The notes under the pieces: model-generated
Seen by the model: the letters and a program-made list of their open reading frames with translations, nothing else
Told to the model about the DNA's origin: nothing
Database searches by the model: none
Program-made: the position numbers and the translations under genes
Shown: in pieces, positions 14,985 through 23,814 of the stretch
How the letters are laid out: each line of letters begins with the position of its first letter
Position numbering within the stretch: the first letter of the stretch is position 1
From: Bacteroidota bacterium
Lineage (GTDB): Bacteria > Bacteroidota > Bacteroidia > Flavobacteriales > Flavobacteriaceae
Direction: 5' to 3'
Length of the DNA stretch: 64,000 nucleotides
Assembly: GCA_023446155.1 (NCBI GenBank)
Contig: JAEXIT010000009.1
Coordinates: 106,793 to 170,792 of the forward strand

Positions 14985-16002
14985 GTGTGTCAGCGGTAGT
15001 AAAGCCTATGGTTTGGATACGCCGGAATCGGACACCGATCTGAAAGGCGTATTTTACCTTCCAAGAGAGCAGTTTTTCGGATTGCAGTATGTGGCGCAAG
15101 TTCAGAATGAAACCAACGATGAGGTGTATTATGAATTGGGTAGATTTGTTGAATTGCTTTTAAAAAACAATCCGAATATACTGGAATTATTAGCAACACC
15201 GGAAGATTGTATCTTGTTTAAGCATCCAATCATGGAACGATTCACTATGGAAATGTTTTTGTCAAAACAAACAAAAGATACTTTTGTAGGTTATGCGATG
15301 ACACAAATCCGAAAGGCGAAAGGACTTAAAAAGAAAATAGTAAATCCTTTTCCCAAGGAAAAAAAGGAAGTACTGGATTTCTGTTTTGTTTTACAAAATT
15401 ACGATGCGGTTCCGTTTCGGGATTGGATCGAAGTACGGGGGTATAAACAAGAACGTTGCGGGTTGGTAAAACTATCGCATGCCAAAGGAATGTATGCCTT
15501 GTTCTATGATCAAACCGGGACAAAAGCTTATAAAGGAGTACAAAAAAACAGTCATTCCAATGAGGTAAGTTTGTCATCGGTGGAAGAAGGTGAAGCGATA
15601 GAAGTGTATTTGTGTTTTAATGCCGAAAGTTATTCGTCCTATTGTAAGGATTATAATGCCTATTGGGAATGGGTCGAAAAACGGAATCAGGAGCGTTATG
15701 CTGTGAATGAAAGGCATCAGGGGGGATATGATTCCAAAAATATGATGCATACGATACGATTGTTGGAAGTTGCCGATGAACTCATGGAAACCGGAAAACT
15801 CACTATCAGACGTAAAAACCGGGAAGCTTTGTTGGCTGTTAAAGCAGGAGAAAAAAGTTATGAAGAGCTGCTGTCACTAGCTGAAAATATACTGGAGCGT
15901 ATTGAAGGTAAGTATAATGAAAGCGATTTAAATGATTTTCCCGATATCGAAAAAGCGGAAAAGCTTTTGATAGAAATGCGGGAAGAATTATACAATAGAT
16001 AA
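14941..16002 (+). CDS. RlaP-type predicted nucleotidyltransferase 2
   Basis: A 353-residue second member of the RlaP family. It has the active-site motif SGSKAYG at 18-24 and acidic residues in PESDTDLKG (Asp31, Asp33). It is about 90 residues longer than its neighbour and diverged from it, so the pair is not a recent duplication. The start is fixed by similarity to family N-termini (FECVSGSKAYGLDTPESD region) despite the 44-nt overlap with the upstream gene. The stop overlaps the rtcB start as TAATG. It likely modifies RNA ends before or after RtcB ligation, or acts on Y RNAs; both are inferences from context. Confidence 0.87.
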   Translation: MTIQEIKEKGLLLFECVSGSKAYGLDTPESDTDLKGVFYLPREQFFGLQYVAQVQNETNDEVYYELGRFVELLLKNNPNILELLATPEDCILFKHPIMERFTMEMFLSKQTKDTFVGYAMTQIRKAKGLKKKIVNPFPKEKKEVLDFCFVLQNYDAVPFRDWIEVRGYKQERCGLVKLSHAKGMYALFYDQTGTKAYKGVQKNSHSNEVSLSSVEEGEAIEVYLCFNAESYSSYCKDYNAYWEWVEKRNQERYAVNERHQGGYDSKNMMHTIRLLEVADELMETGKLTIRRKNREALLAVKAGEKSYEELLSLAENILERIEGKYNESDLNDFPDIEKAEKLLIEMREELYNR

Positions 16003-17426
16003 TGAAAACAAAAATTACAGGAACCGATTTAATAGCGGTTGGATATAAGGAAAATGCCATTTTAGGATTGGCATTAAAAATGGTAACGAAACAAAATGTT
16101 GGTCAGGATAAGATGGCGACCTTGGAGTTGTTGAAAAATATAAAAGAACAGCCGGAACGATACCTGGACGATGCAATTTGGGAAGAATTGGCTGCAAAGT
16201 TGATTGAGGAGGCCAATGCGCCTGTGGATGAAACAATACCATTGTTGGAAACCGGAAAAGAATACAAAGTATTCGGAGCCGAACATATTGAGGAAGGCGC
16301 TCAAAATCAGATGCGGGTGGCGATGCGGTTACCGGTTACGGTTGCCGGTGCTTTAATGCCCGATGCGCATCAGGGTTACGGATTGCCAATTGGCGGCGTA
16401 TTGGCAACTAAAAATGCGATTATTCCATATGGTGTCGGAGTGGATATCGGTTGCCGAATGGCGTTGTCGATCTATGACATTCCGGAAATGCATTTCTATG
16501 AAAATCAAGCGAAATACAAAAGAGAGTTGATTGCCAATACAAAATTTGGCGCCGGACATGGATACCATGGGCAACATAAAACACAACATGATATTCTCGA
16601 CCGAGACGAGTTTAACCTGACGCCGTTTATTAAAAAGTTGCAGGATAAAGCCTGGTCGCAATTGGGAACATCCGGTGGAGGAAATCACTTTGTGGAATTC
16701 GGAATCATCGAATTTGAACAACGCGATGAGGTGTTGAATATCGATAAAGGACGATATGTCGCTTTGCTGACGCACTCCGGATCGAGGGGGATGGGGGCTA
16801 CGATAGCCGGACATTATACGCAGCTGGCCAAAAAAATATGTAAGTTGCCGCAGGAAGCAGCCAATCTGGCGTATCTGAATATGGATTCGCAGGAAGGAAT
16901 GGAATATTGGTTGGCGATGAATCTGGCCGGCGATTATGCTTCGGCTTGTCATCAGGTGATTCACGAAAAGATGCAAAAAGCGATTGGAGGAACACTTTTA
17001 GCAAAGGTGGAAAACCATCATAATTTTGCGTGGAAAGAAATCTGGAATGGTGAAGAGGTTATCGTTCATAGGAAAGGAGCTACGCCAGCCGGAAAAGGAG
17101 TGATGGGTATCATTCCGGGCTCGATGACAGCTCCCGGTTTTTTGGTACGTGGAAAAGGAGAGTCGGAAGCGATTCATTCGGCTTCGCATGGCGCCGGAAG
17201 ACAGATGAGTCGTACGCAGGCGGTGAAAACGATTACCAAAGCCGATATGCGTGAGGTGTTAAAAGAACACGGGGTAACGCTTGTCGGTGCCGGAAGAGAC
17301 GAAGCGCCAATGGCCTATAAAGATATCACTGTGGTGATGGAAGCACAACAAGAGCTGATTGATGTGGTGGCGAAATTTACACCGAAGTTGGTCCGAATGG
17401 CCGATGATGGTAGTCATGAAGATTAA
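16002..17426 (+). CDS. rtcB: RtcB-family RNA ligase, Ro60-associated copy
   Basis: A 474-residue RtcB. The family joins RNA 2',3'-cyclic phosphate or 3'-phosphate ends to 5'-OH ends using GTP and Mn2+. Visible are the metal-site VDIGCRM, SGGGNHFVEFG, THSGSRGMG, the NHHNFAWKE segment, HRKGATPA (the region of the guanylylated histidine) and IPGSMTAPG. The DIGCRM form, rather than DVGCGM, marks the shorter bacterial RtcB2-like branch. It ends the Ro60-Y RNA-RlaP operon and is followed by a terminator. A clear paralogue with the same motifs lies at 32.6 kb beside prfH. Confidence 0.93.
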   Translation: MKTKITGTDLIAVGYKENAILGLALKMVTKQNVGQDKMATLELLKNIKEQPERYLDDAIWEELAAKLIEEANAPVDETIPLLETGKEYKVFGAEHIEEGAQNQMRVAMRLPVTVAGALMPDAHQGYGLPIGGVLATKNAIIPYGVGVDIGCRMALSIYDIPEMHFYENQAKYKRELIANTKFGAGHGYHGQHKTQHDILDRDEFNLTPFIKKLQDKAWSQLGTSGGGNHFVEFGIIEFEQRDEVLNIDKGRYVALLTHSGSRGMGATIAGHYTQLAKKICKLPQEAANLAYLNMDSQEGMEYWLAMNLAGDYASACHQVIHEKMQKAIGGTLLAKVENHHNFAWKEIWNGEEVIVHRKGATPAGKGVMGIIPGSMTAPGFLVRGKGESEAIHSASHGAGRQMSRTQAVKTITKADMREVLKEHGVTLVGAGRDEAPMAYKDITVVMEAQQELIDVVAKFTPKLVRMADDGSHED

Positions 17427-17430
17427 AACA

Positions 17431-17463
17431 AAAGCCTCGGAATTTATTTTTCGGGGCTTTTTT
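17431..17463 (+). terminator. Terminator of the Ro60-RtcB operon
   Basis: AAAGCCTCGGAA pairs with TTTCGGGGCTTT over 12 bp including two G-U pairs, followed by a T tract. Confidence 0.85.
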
Positions 17464-17624
17464 ATTGTTTTTATCCAGATTTCGATTTTCGATTCGGATA
17501 ACAAAAGAACGTTGTGTAAAATAAGATTTGTTCCGGTAGGGATTGAAAAAAGACAGTGAATTATTGTAAAATTATATTTTATGTCAGATATTTCAGTAGT
17601 TTTACCGACCTATTTTAACTATTT

Positions 17625-18794
17625 ATGAAAGCATTTTATTTACTTTTTTTATTGAGTGTTACGACTGTCTTTTCCCAAAAGACTAAAAAGAACGAGTTGT
17701 TGGTGCCGTATCGCGATGGCAATCTTTGGGGACTTTGCGATACTTTGGGTAAGGTGAAAGTAAAGCCTTTTACAACCGGTATGGTCGATTTTGTAACAAC
17801 ACCGCCGAACTTTAAAGGGCAATATATTATTAAGAAAAACGGAAAAATTTCGGTTATTGATCAACATAAGAGAGTGCTGTTAGCGGAAATGAATTTGGAT
17901 TCGGTGAAAATGTACCCTTTTTCAAAGGATATTTATGCTTATAAAAATAATAAGATAGGATTGATCCGGAATTTTAAAATGCTTATTCCGGTTCAATATG
18001 ATGAAATATCGCTTACGTCCAATCAAAGTTATGTGGTGGAAAAGGGTGGTAAGCAAGGGTTGATCAACTCAAAAGGAAAACTGATTATTCCCATTGCATA
18101 TACGAGGATACGGGAGTCTTGGGGAGAAAATGAAAATAGTAACAAATTTCATTGGACAGCCGAAAATAAAAATAGCGATGGAGAGGAAAATGAAGTTGGC
18201 TTTACCGACGGTATCGTTTTGGTTGACGAAACACCGGAATGGTACGGCCCGCCTGTTATCGGTATGAAAATACAGATAACGGAGGAGGAAGAAAATAGAA
18301 GTAAAAGTATAGGGGAAAAATACGGAGAGGTGGTTTCTTTTTCGATTAATAGGAATTCGGCCAGTATCGATATGTATATTGTGAAAATGAGCGACGGGTA
18401 TGGTGTGTATAGCGTGGATCAGGATAAAATCATTTTGAAAAGTGACGCGAGTATTGAAGTTGGCGGGATGAATAATGGCTATACTATGTTTTTGATGCAA
18501 AAGAACGGTCAAATGGGATTGGTAGATGAAACCGGAAAGGTGTTACTGGATTATGAATATGATACTATCGAGAAGGAATGGATGGGAATTTGTATGCTTA
18601 AAAAGGATGATAAAAAAGGAATGTTTGTTTTAAATTCCATTTATAAACCCGTTAAACCAAAATATAAGGACATAAAAATCTTAGAAGCCATTCCGGTGAG
18701 TGAAAGTTGGCAGTTTGGTTTGTTTGAAGTAACAACGATGGCCGGTAAAAAGGGATTACTGGGTGAAAACGGAGTGGAATATTTTAAAAATTAA
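17625..18794 (+). CDS. Exported WG-repeat protein
   Basis: A 389-residue protein with a cleavable signal peptide (FYLLFLLSVTTVFS, then QKTKK). Several WG/KWG-type repeats follow, for example NLWGLCDTLGKVKVKPF, KQGLINSKGKLIIPIAYTRI and QMGLVDETGKVLLDYEYDTI. Each repeat has a G-L-[IV]-[ND]-x-x-G-K core. WG repeats form beta-rich, probably propeller-like surfaces of uncertain function and are common in exported Bacteroidota proteins. It is a single gene flanked by terminators on both sides, probably periplasmic or outer-membrane associated. Confidence 0.82.
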   Translation: MKAFYLLFLLSVTTVFSQKTKKNELLVPYRDGNLWGLCDTLGKVKVKPFTTGMVDFVTTPPNFKGQYIIKKNGKISVIDQHKRVLLAEMNLDSVKMYPFSKDIYAYKNNKIGLIRNFKMLIPVQYDEISLTSNQSYVVEKGGKQGLINSKGKLIIPIAYTRIRESWGENENSNKFHWTAENKNSDGEENEVGFTDGIVLVDETPEWYGPPVIGMKIQITEEEENRSKSIGEKYGEVVSFSINRNSASIDMYIVKMSDGYGVYSVDQDKIILKSDASIEVGGMNNGYTMFLMQKNGQMGLVDETGKVLLDYEYDTIEKEWMGICMLKKDDKKGMFVLNSIYKPVKPKYKDIKILEAIPVSESWQFGLFEVTTMAGKKGLLGENGVEYFKN

Positions 18795-18860
18795 CCAAAA
18801 AAACCACGTGACGAAGACGAGTCAAAATGACCGGCTTCTATAGCGATAGTACCTAAAATA

Positions 18861-18897
18861 AAAGACTGGCAAAATTTATTTTGAGCCGGTCTTTTTT
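18861..18897 (+). terminator. Terminator after the WG-repeat gene
   Basis: AAAGACTGGC and GCCGGTCTTT form the outer stem, extended by an inner CAAAAT/ATTTTG helix, with a downstream T tract. Confidence 0.85.
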
Positions 18898-18909
18898 GTT
18901 ATAATACTT

Positions 18910-18938
18910 TTGGTGTCATTCCAAAACCGTTATATTTG
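18910..18938 (+). promoter_or_regulatory. Consensus promoter of the exonuclease gene
   Basis: TTG at 18910-18912, an 18-nt spacer and TATATTTG at 18931-18938 together give a textbook Bacteroidota promoter (TTG-N17-19-TAnnTTTG), 20 nt before the ATG at 18959. Confidence 0.7.
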
Positions 18939-18958
18939 TAGCTATTCAAATCAATAAA

Positions 18959-19735
18959 ATGGAACTTAAATTAAACAGACCTATTTGCTTTTTTGACCTT
19001 GAAACGACTGGAATTGATGTGGCAAAAGACCGAATAGTGGAAATATCGATATTTAAAGTATATCCCAACGGAAATAAAGAAAGTAAAACATGGCTGGTAA
19101 ATCCGGAAATGCCCATACCACCGCATTCGACTGCGATTCATGGGATTTCGGATGAAAAAGTAGCCAATGAGCCTACTTTTAAACAGTTATCGACACAGAT
19201 TCATAATATGATTAAAGATTCTGATCTGGCCGGTTTTAATTCCGATCGTTTTGATATTCCGTTGTTGGCGGAAGAATTGCTTCGCGCCGAAGTGGATTTT
19301 GATATGAAAAACAGAGTGTCGGTCGACGTACAAACGATTTTTCATAAAATGGAAGAGCGTACGTTAAGTGCGGCCTATAAATTTTATTGCGGTCAGACGT
19401 TGGACAATGCACATAGTGCGGAAGCGGATACGATGGCAACATACGAAATTTTAAAAGCGCAGTTGGATCGTTATCCGGAATTGGAAAACGATATGAAAAT
19501 CCTGTCGGAATTTACAACCCGTAAAAAGTCCGTGGATTTTGCCGGTTTTATTGCATTAAATGCAGAAGGACAGGAGATCTTTACTTTCGGAAAACACAAA
19601 GGGGTTCTGGTCGATGAGGTATTTGATAAAGAACCGGGTTATTTTGGCTGGATTCAAAATGCCGACTTCCCGTTGTATACCAAAAAAGTACTGACCGGGA
19701 TCAAATTGAGAAAACTCAATAATAAATTAAGTTAA
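18959..19735 (+). CDS. 3'-5' exonuclease, DnaQ-like (RNase T/DNA pol III epsilon superfamily)
   Basis: A 258-residue protein. The DEDDh exonuclease domain spans about residues 8-170: FFDLETTG at 11-18 (ExoI), then NSDRFDIPLLAEEL (ExoII), then NAHSAEADTMAT (ExoIII, with His and Asp). The C-terminal 70 residues (FTFGKHKGVLVDEVF, then YFGWI) match the short DUF3820-type domain often attached to such exonucleases. The protein likely trims DNA or RNA 3' ends in the cytoplasm, and the substrate is not determined. It begins a small operon with the FAH-family and Hpt genes. Confidence 0.9.
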   Translation: MELKLNRPICFFDLETTGIDVAKDRIVEISIFKVYPNGNKESKTWLVNPEMPIPPHSTAIHGISDEKVANEPTFKQLSTQIHNMIKDSDLAGFNSDRFDIPLLAEELLRAEVDFDMKNRVSVDVQTIFHKMEERTLSAAYKFYCGQTLDNAHSAEADTMATYEILKAQLDRYPELENDMKILSEFTTRKKSVDFAGFIALNAEGQEIFTFGKHKGVLVDEVFDKEPGYFGWIQNADFPLYTKKVLTGIKLRKLNNKLS

Positions 19736-19753
19736 ACCTACGCAGCGTTACTT

Positions 19754-20365
19754 ATGAAGATTATCTGTATTGGCAGAAATTATACCGAGCATATCGCAGA
19801 ATTGCAGAATGAACGCCCGGACGAACCGGTGATTTTCCTAAAACCGGATACTGCCATTTTACCCAAACAATTCCCGTTTGTCATCCCTGAATTTTCAGAT
19901 GATGTACACCATGAAGTAGAAATCCTGGTTAAAATCAATAAAGTAGGGAAGTATATTGAACCGAAATTCGCACATAAATATTATGACGAAATCGGACTGG
20001 GAATCGACTTTACGGCACGTGATGTGCAATCCCGACTAAAAGAAAAAGGACTGCCGTGGGAAAAAGCCAAAGCTTTCGACGGCTCGGCGGTTATCGGTGA
20101 TTTTTTGCCAAAAACCGAATTTAATTCATTGGAAAATATTACATTTGAATTAACCAGTAACGGTCAGACGGTGCAAAAAGGGAATACCAGTCATATGCTG
20201 TGGAAAATAGATGAATTGATTGCCTATGTCTCCCAATATTTTACGCTGAAAACCGGTGATGTCATTTTTACAGGTACCCCGGCAGGTGTGGCCAAAGTAA
20301 ATACCGACGACGTACTGGAAGGATTTATAGAAGGAAAACAATTGTTTAGAATACAGGTAAAATAA
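19754..20365 (+). CDS. Fumarylacetoacetate hydrolase family protein
   Basis: A 203-residue single-domain FAH-fold enzyme. IICIGRNYTEH starts the domain, the metal ligands lie in HHEVEILVKI, and DFTARDVQ and the C-terminal GDVIFTGTPAG are conserved. The short FAH family includes acylpyruvate hydrolases and oxaloacetate decarboxylase/tautomerase enzymes; the length suggests one of these rather than true fumarylacetoacetase. Its stop codon shares an A with the Hpt start (TAATG), so the two are co-translated. Confidence 0.88.
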   Translation: MKIICIGRNYTEHIAELQNERPDEPVIFLKPDTAILPKQFPFVIPEFSDDVHHEVEILVKINKVGKYIEPKFAHKYYDEIGLGIDFTARDVQSRLKEKGLPWEKAKAFDGSAVIGDFLPKTEFNSLENITFELTSNGQTVQKGNTSHMLWKIDELIAYVSQYFTLKTGDVIFTGTPAGVAKVNTDDVLEGFIEGKQLFRIQVK

Positions 20366-20709
20366 TGGCAATACATTATAACTTATCTAAAGTTTACGAG
20401 ATTTCGGATAATGATGCTGAATTCGCACAACAGATTATTCATCTGTTTGTGACGGAAATTCCAAATGAAATACGGCTTATAAAAGAAGGAATCGAAGAAA
20501 AAGACTTTGACAAAACATACAGTGCCTCCCACAAAATAAAGCCAACGCTGGATTTGATGGGGATGGATCTGGCTTACGATGAAAACCTTCATATTATGGA
20601 GTGGACCAAATCGCAGGGGAAAAAGAAGGAAATAAAAGAAGTGTTCAAAAGCTTGAAAGAGCATGTGGATAATACTTTAAAAGAAATTAAAAAAGACTAT
20701 AATTTATAG
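20365..20709 (+). CDS. Hpt (histidine phosphotransfer) domain protein
   Basis: A 114-residue all-helical protein with one Hpt domain. The phosphoaccepting His lies in SASHKIKPTLDLMGM near residues 53-67, the usual HxxKP/S context. Free-standing Hpt proteins relay phosphoryl groups between hybrid sensor kinases and response regulators; no two-component partner lies in the window. It is translationally coupled to the FAH gene and followed by a strong terminator. Confidence 0.85.
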   Translation: MAIHYNLSKVYEISDNDAEFAQQIIHLFVTEIPNEIRLIKEGIEEKDFDKTYSASHKIKPTLDLMGMDLAYDENLHIMEWTKSQGKKKEIKEVFKSLKEHVDNTLKEIKKDYNL

Positions 20710-20722
20710 GCATCGCCCGGAA

Positions 20723-20754
20723 AAAGGCAAACCATTTCATATTGGTTTGCCTTT
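20723..20754 (+). terminator. Terminator after the Hpt gene
   Basis: AAAGGCAAACCA and TGGTTTGCCTTT form a perfect 12-bp stem with an 8-nt loop. It ends 20 nt before the cinA start. Confidence 0.9.
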
Positions 20755-20774
20755 GTTCTTTTACTACAAAAAAA

Positions 20775-22022
20775 ATGAAAGCCAGCATTATTACTATCGG
20801 AGACGAAATCCTTATCGGTCAGATTGTGGATACCAATTCGTCCTTTATTGCCAAAACATTGGAAAAAATCGGAATCAAAGTGCACGAAATGCAATCGGTT
20901 TCCGACGATCGGCAGCATATTTTGGATACGCTTTCGGAACAGGAAAATAAAGTCGATGTGGTGATCATTACCGGTGGTCTAGGGCCGACGAAAGATGATA
21001 TTACCAAAAAGACACTTTGCGACTATTTCGACGACGAACTCGTGGTGAATGAATCGGTGTTGGTTCATGTGGTGGATATCATCGAAAAGGCGTTTAACCG
21101 ACCGGCGTCGCAGATCAATAAAGATCAGGCGTTGGTGCCGTCCAGAAGTACCGTACTTTTTAATAAAGTGGGTACCGCACCGGGAATGTGGATGGAACGC
21201 AACGGGACGGTGTTTGTATCGCTACCGGGAGTTCCGTATGAAATGAAATATCTGATGGAAAACGAAGTGATTCCAAGATTGATCAGCCGTTTCGATCGCC
21301 CGTATATCGTTCATAAAACCATTCTGACCTATGGTGTTGGGGAAAGTCTTCTGGCGGAACGAATTGAGAACTGGGAAAATGCGCTTCCGGAATTTATCAA
21401 ACTGGCCTATCTTCCAAGTCCGGGACGGGTGCGTTTGCGCCTTTCGGCTATGGGGATCGATGAGTTTGTATTGCATCGTGAAATTAAAATTCAGATCGAA
21501 AAACTAGAGATTATCATCAAAAATGATATTGTCGGTTATGATGATGAAGAGACATTGGAAGTGATGTTGGGTCAAGTCTTAACAGAAAAAAAATTAACCA
21601 TTGGAACAGCCGAAAGTTGTACCGGTGGTCAAATAGCCGCAACGATAACGTCGGTTCCGGGGTCATCGGCCTATTTTAAAGGAAGTATTGTGAGTTATGC
21701 CACCGAAACCAAAATCAATCTGTTGGGCGTGCCAGTGGAAGTCATCGAAAAACACTCGGTGGTGAGTGCTGAAGTAGCCGAAGAAATGGTATCACGTGTG
21801 CAAAAAATACTACAGGTGGATTATGCAATTGCAACTACGGGAAATGCCGGTCCGGCCAAAGGAGATGCCGATGCCGAAGTGGGTACGGTCTTTATCGCGA
21901 TCGCTACTCCTGAAGGTGTTTATAGTGAAGAATTTAACTTTGGTCAACCGCGCGAAAAGGTTATAGATAGGGCGGTGAACAAAGCTTTAGAAAAAATTTA
22001 TAAAGAAATTTTAAAAAACTAA
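20775..22022 (+). CDS. cinA: CinA-family protein (molybdopterin-binding fold plus NMN amidase)
   Basis: About 415 residues from the ATG at 20775, where MKASIITIGDEILIGQ begins the conserved COG1058 domain. An in-frame ATG at 20742 falls in the terminator hairpin and is rejected. The N-terminal MoCF-like domain has TGGLGPTKDD. The C-terminal CinA domain has TAESCTGGQIA and ATGNAGPAKGD, the serine amidohydrolase motifs of PncC. CinA/PncC deamidates nicotinamide mononucleotide in NAD recycling, and the N-terminal domain can act as an ADP-ribose pyrophosphatase. This gives a functional link with the NAD operon at the left end, although the loci are 15 kb apart. Confidence 0.92.
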   Translation: MKASIITIGDEILIGQIVDTNSSFIAKTLEKIGIKVHEMQSVSDDRQHILDTLSEQENKVDVVIITGGLGPTKDDITKKTLCDYFDDELVVNESVLVHVVDIIEKAFNRPASQINKDQALVPSRSTVLFNKVGTAPGMWMERNGTVFVSLPGVPYEMKYLMENEVIPRLISRFDRPYIVHKTILTYGVGESLLAERIENWENALPEFIKLAYLPSPGRVRLRLSAMGIDEFVLHREIKIQIEKLEIIIKNDIVGYDDEETLEVMLGQVLTEKKLTIGTAESCTGGQIAATITSVPGSSAYFKGSIVSYATETKINLLGVPVEVIEKHSVVSAEVAEEMVSRVQKILQVDYAIATTGNAGPAKGDADAEVGTVFIAIATPEGVYSEEFNFGQPREKVIDRAVNKALEKIYKEILKN

Positions 22023-22023
22023 T

Positions 22024-22066
22024 CAAAATAGTTTGTGAAATAGGTTTCTTTTTTGTTACTTTGCAC
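22024..22066 (+). promoter_or_regulatory. Promoter of the L28-L33-DUF4295 operon
   Basis: A TTTG element near 22030 and TTACTTTG ending near 22063 are spaced close to the Bacteroidota consensus. The boxes precede an untranslated leader of about 35 nt before rpmB. Confidence 0.5.
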
Positions 22067-22101
22067 CCTGATTTTGAATAACGAATATAAAGATAAGTAT
22101 A

Positions 22102-22338
22102 ATGTCAAGAGTTTGTGAACTTACAGGTAAGAGAGCGATGGTAGGAAACAATGTTTCTCACGCTATGAATAAAACCAAAAGAAAATTTAGCGTTAACTTA
22201 GTTAAGAAACGTTTCTACATTCCTGAAGAAGACAGATGGGTTACTTTACGAGTATCTACTGCTGCTTTAAAAACAATTAATAAAAATGGTATTGCTGCGG
22301 TTTTGAAACAAGCTAAAGCTAACGGATTTGTAAAATAA
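22102..22338 (+). CDS. rpmB: 50S ribosomal protein L28
   Basis: A 78-residue L28. It starts SRVCELTGKRAMVGNNVSHA, followed by the basic KRKFSVNL and the C-terminal TLRVSTAALKTI. It is a structural protein of the large ribosomal subunit. It is followed 25 nt later by rpmG and then the DUF4295 gene, an arrangement conserved in Bacteroidota. Confidence 0.97.
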   Translation: MSRVCELTGKRAMVGNNVSHAMNKTKRKFSVNLVKKRFYIPEEDRWVTLRVSTAALKTINKNGIAAVLKQAKANGFVK

Positions 22339-22363
22339 TCCCACCTAAATAATATAGATCAAG

Positions 22364-22546
22364 ATGGCAAAGAAAGGTAATAGAATTCAGGTAATTTTAG
22401 AATGTACTGAGCATAAGACTTCTGGTGTTCCAGGAACTTCAAGATACATTACTACTAAAAACAAAAAAAATACTCCAGACAGATTAGAGATTAAAAAGTT
22501 CAATCCAATTTTGAAGCGAGTAACTGTTCATAAAGAAATTAAATAA
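22364..22546 (+). CDS. rpmG: 50S ribosomal protein L33
   Basis: A 60-residue L33 (KKGNRIQVILECTEHK, then YITTKNKKNTPDRLEIKKF). The zinc-binding CxxC pairs of some L33 forms are absent: only one Cys is present, the C-minus type. It is the second gene of the ribosomal operon. Confidence 0.97.
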   Translation: MAKKGNRIQVILECTEHKTSGVPGTSRYITTKNKKNTPDRLEIKKFNPILKRVTVHKEIK

Positions 22547-22555
22547 TCGTAAGTC

Positions 22556-22708
22556 ATGGCAAAGAAAACCGTAGCAACTTTACAAACAGCTTCAAAAAGA
22601 TTAACTAAGGCTATCAAGATGGTAAAATCACCTAAAACAGGTGCTTATACTTTCGTTGAGTCTGTAATGTCTCCTGAAGAAGTGGATGAATTCTTAAAAA
22701 AGAAATAA
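22556..22708 (+). CDS. DUF4295 family small protein
   Basis: A 50-residue protein starting MAKKTVATLQTASKRLTKAI and ending EEVDEFLKKK. DUF4295 is a Bacteroidota-specific family found directly after rpmG and probably ribosome-associated, though its function is not established. It lies 9 nt after rpmG and is followed by a terminator. Confidence 0.93.
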   Translation: MAKKTVATLQTASKRLTKAIKMVKSPKTGAYTFVESVMSPEEVDEFLKKK

Positions 22709-22728
22709 TTCCCGTATACAATTTATAG

Positions 22729-22760
22729 AAAAGCTACTTTCGTATGGAAGTAGCTTTTTT
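22729..22760 (+). terminator. Terminator of the ribosomal protein operon
   Basis: AAAAGCTACTT and AAGTAGCTTTT form an 11-bp stem with an 8-nt loop followed by T residues. A TATATTTG -7 box for ftsY follows at 22766-22773. Confidence 0.9.
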
Positions 22761-22854
22761 ATTTTTATATTTGTCGTAAGAATTGTAAGCGGATCGTTTT
22801 TGTGAAACGGTCAAGCCTGCGTTTCGAAATCGTAATTTAATTGTAAATAACCGA

Positions 22855-23808
22855 ATGAATTTTTTTAAAAAAATATTTTCATCAGAGAAAAAAGAAACCC
22901 TGGATAAAGGACTCGAGAAAACGAAAACCTCGTTCTTTTCCAAGCTGACCAAAGCTGTAGCCGGAAAATCAAAAGTGGATGATGAGGTTTTGGACAACCT
23001 GGAGGAAATTCTGGTTTCGTCTGATGTGGGAGTGAATACAACGCTAAAGATCATCGAAAGAATCGAAGCCCGTGTATCGCGCGACAAATACCTTGGTACG
23101 GACGAATTAAACGGAATCCTACGCGAAGAAATCGCCGGATTGTTATCGGAGACCAATTCCGGGGAAGCCAGTGAATTCGAAATCCCGGCCAATAAAAATC
23201 CATATGTGATTATGGTGGTAGGTGTAAATGGCGTGGGAAAAACAACGACTATTGGTAAACTGGCGTATCAGTTTAAAAAAGCCGGACATAAAGTGGTATT
23301 GGGTGCAGCGGATACGTTTCGTGCGGCTGCTATTGATCAGCTTCAAATCTGGGCCGACCGTGTAGGGGTGCCTATCGTACGGCAACAAATGGGAAGTGAC
23401 CCGGCATCGGTAGCTTTTGATACGTTGCAATCGGCCGTTTCTCAAGGTGCAGATGTAGTGATCATCGATACGGCGGGTCGTTTGCACAATAAAGTCGGTT
23501 TGATGAATGAGCTGACAAAAGTAAAACGCGTGATGCAGAAAGTACAGGACGATGCACCACACGATGTATTATTGGTGTTGGATGGATCGACCGGACAAAA
23601 TGCATTTGAACAAGCCAAACAATTTACAGCAGCCACTGAAGTTTCCTGTTTGGCAGTAACCAAACTCGACGGTACGGCTAAAGGTGGTGTAGTGATTGGA
23701 ATTTCCGACCAGTTTCAGATTCCGGTAAAATATATCGGAGTTGGAGAAGGCATCGAAGATCTTCAGGTCTTCAATAAATTTGAATTTGTAGATTCATTTT
23801 TCAAATAA
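22855..23808 (+). CDS. ftsY: Signal recognition particle receptor FtsY
   Basis: A 317-residue FtsY. A short, charged A-domain is followed by the NG GTPase domain with GVNGVGKTTTIGKLA (G1), DTFRAAA, DTAGRLHNK (G3), TKLDGTAKGG (G4) and GVGEGIEDLQVF (G5 region). The protein docks SRP-ribosome complexes at the inner membrane for co-translational insertion. The acidic A-domain is nearly absent compared with E. coli (497 residues), which is usual for Bacteroidota. A small membrane protein gene follows 6 nt later. Confidence 0.97.
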   Translation: MNFFKKIFSSEKKETLDKGLEKTKTSFFSKLTKAVAGKSKVDDEVLDNLEEILVSSDVGVNTTLKIIERIEARVSRDKYLGTDELNGILREEIAGLLSETNSGEASEFEIPANKNPYVIMVVGVNGVGKTTTIGKLAYQFKKAGHKVVLGAADTFRAAAIDQLQIWADRVGVPIVRQQMGSDPASVAFDTLQSAVSQGADVVIIDTAGRLHNKVGLMNELTKVKRVMQKVQDDAPHDVLLVLDGSTGQNAFEQAKQFTAATEVSCLAVTKLDGTAKGGVVIGISDQFQIPVKYIGVGEGIEDLQVFNKFEFVDSFFK

Positions 23809-23814
23809 AAGCTA

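Noticed and set aside
16353..16976. 207-residue minus-strand ORF inside rtcB
   Set aside because: Antisense shadow of a strongly conserved gene with no start signal or recognisable domain.
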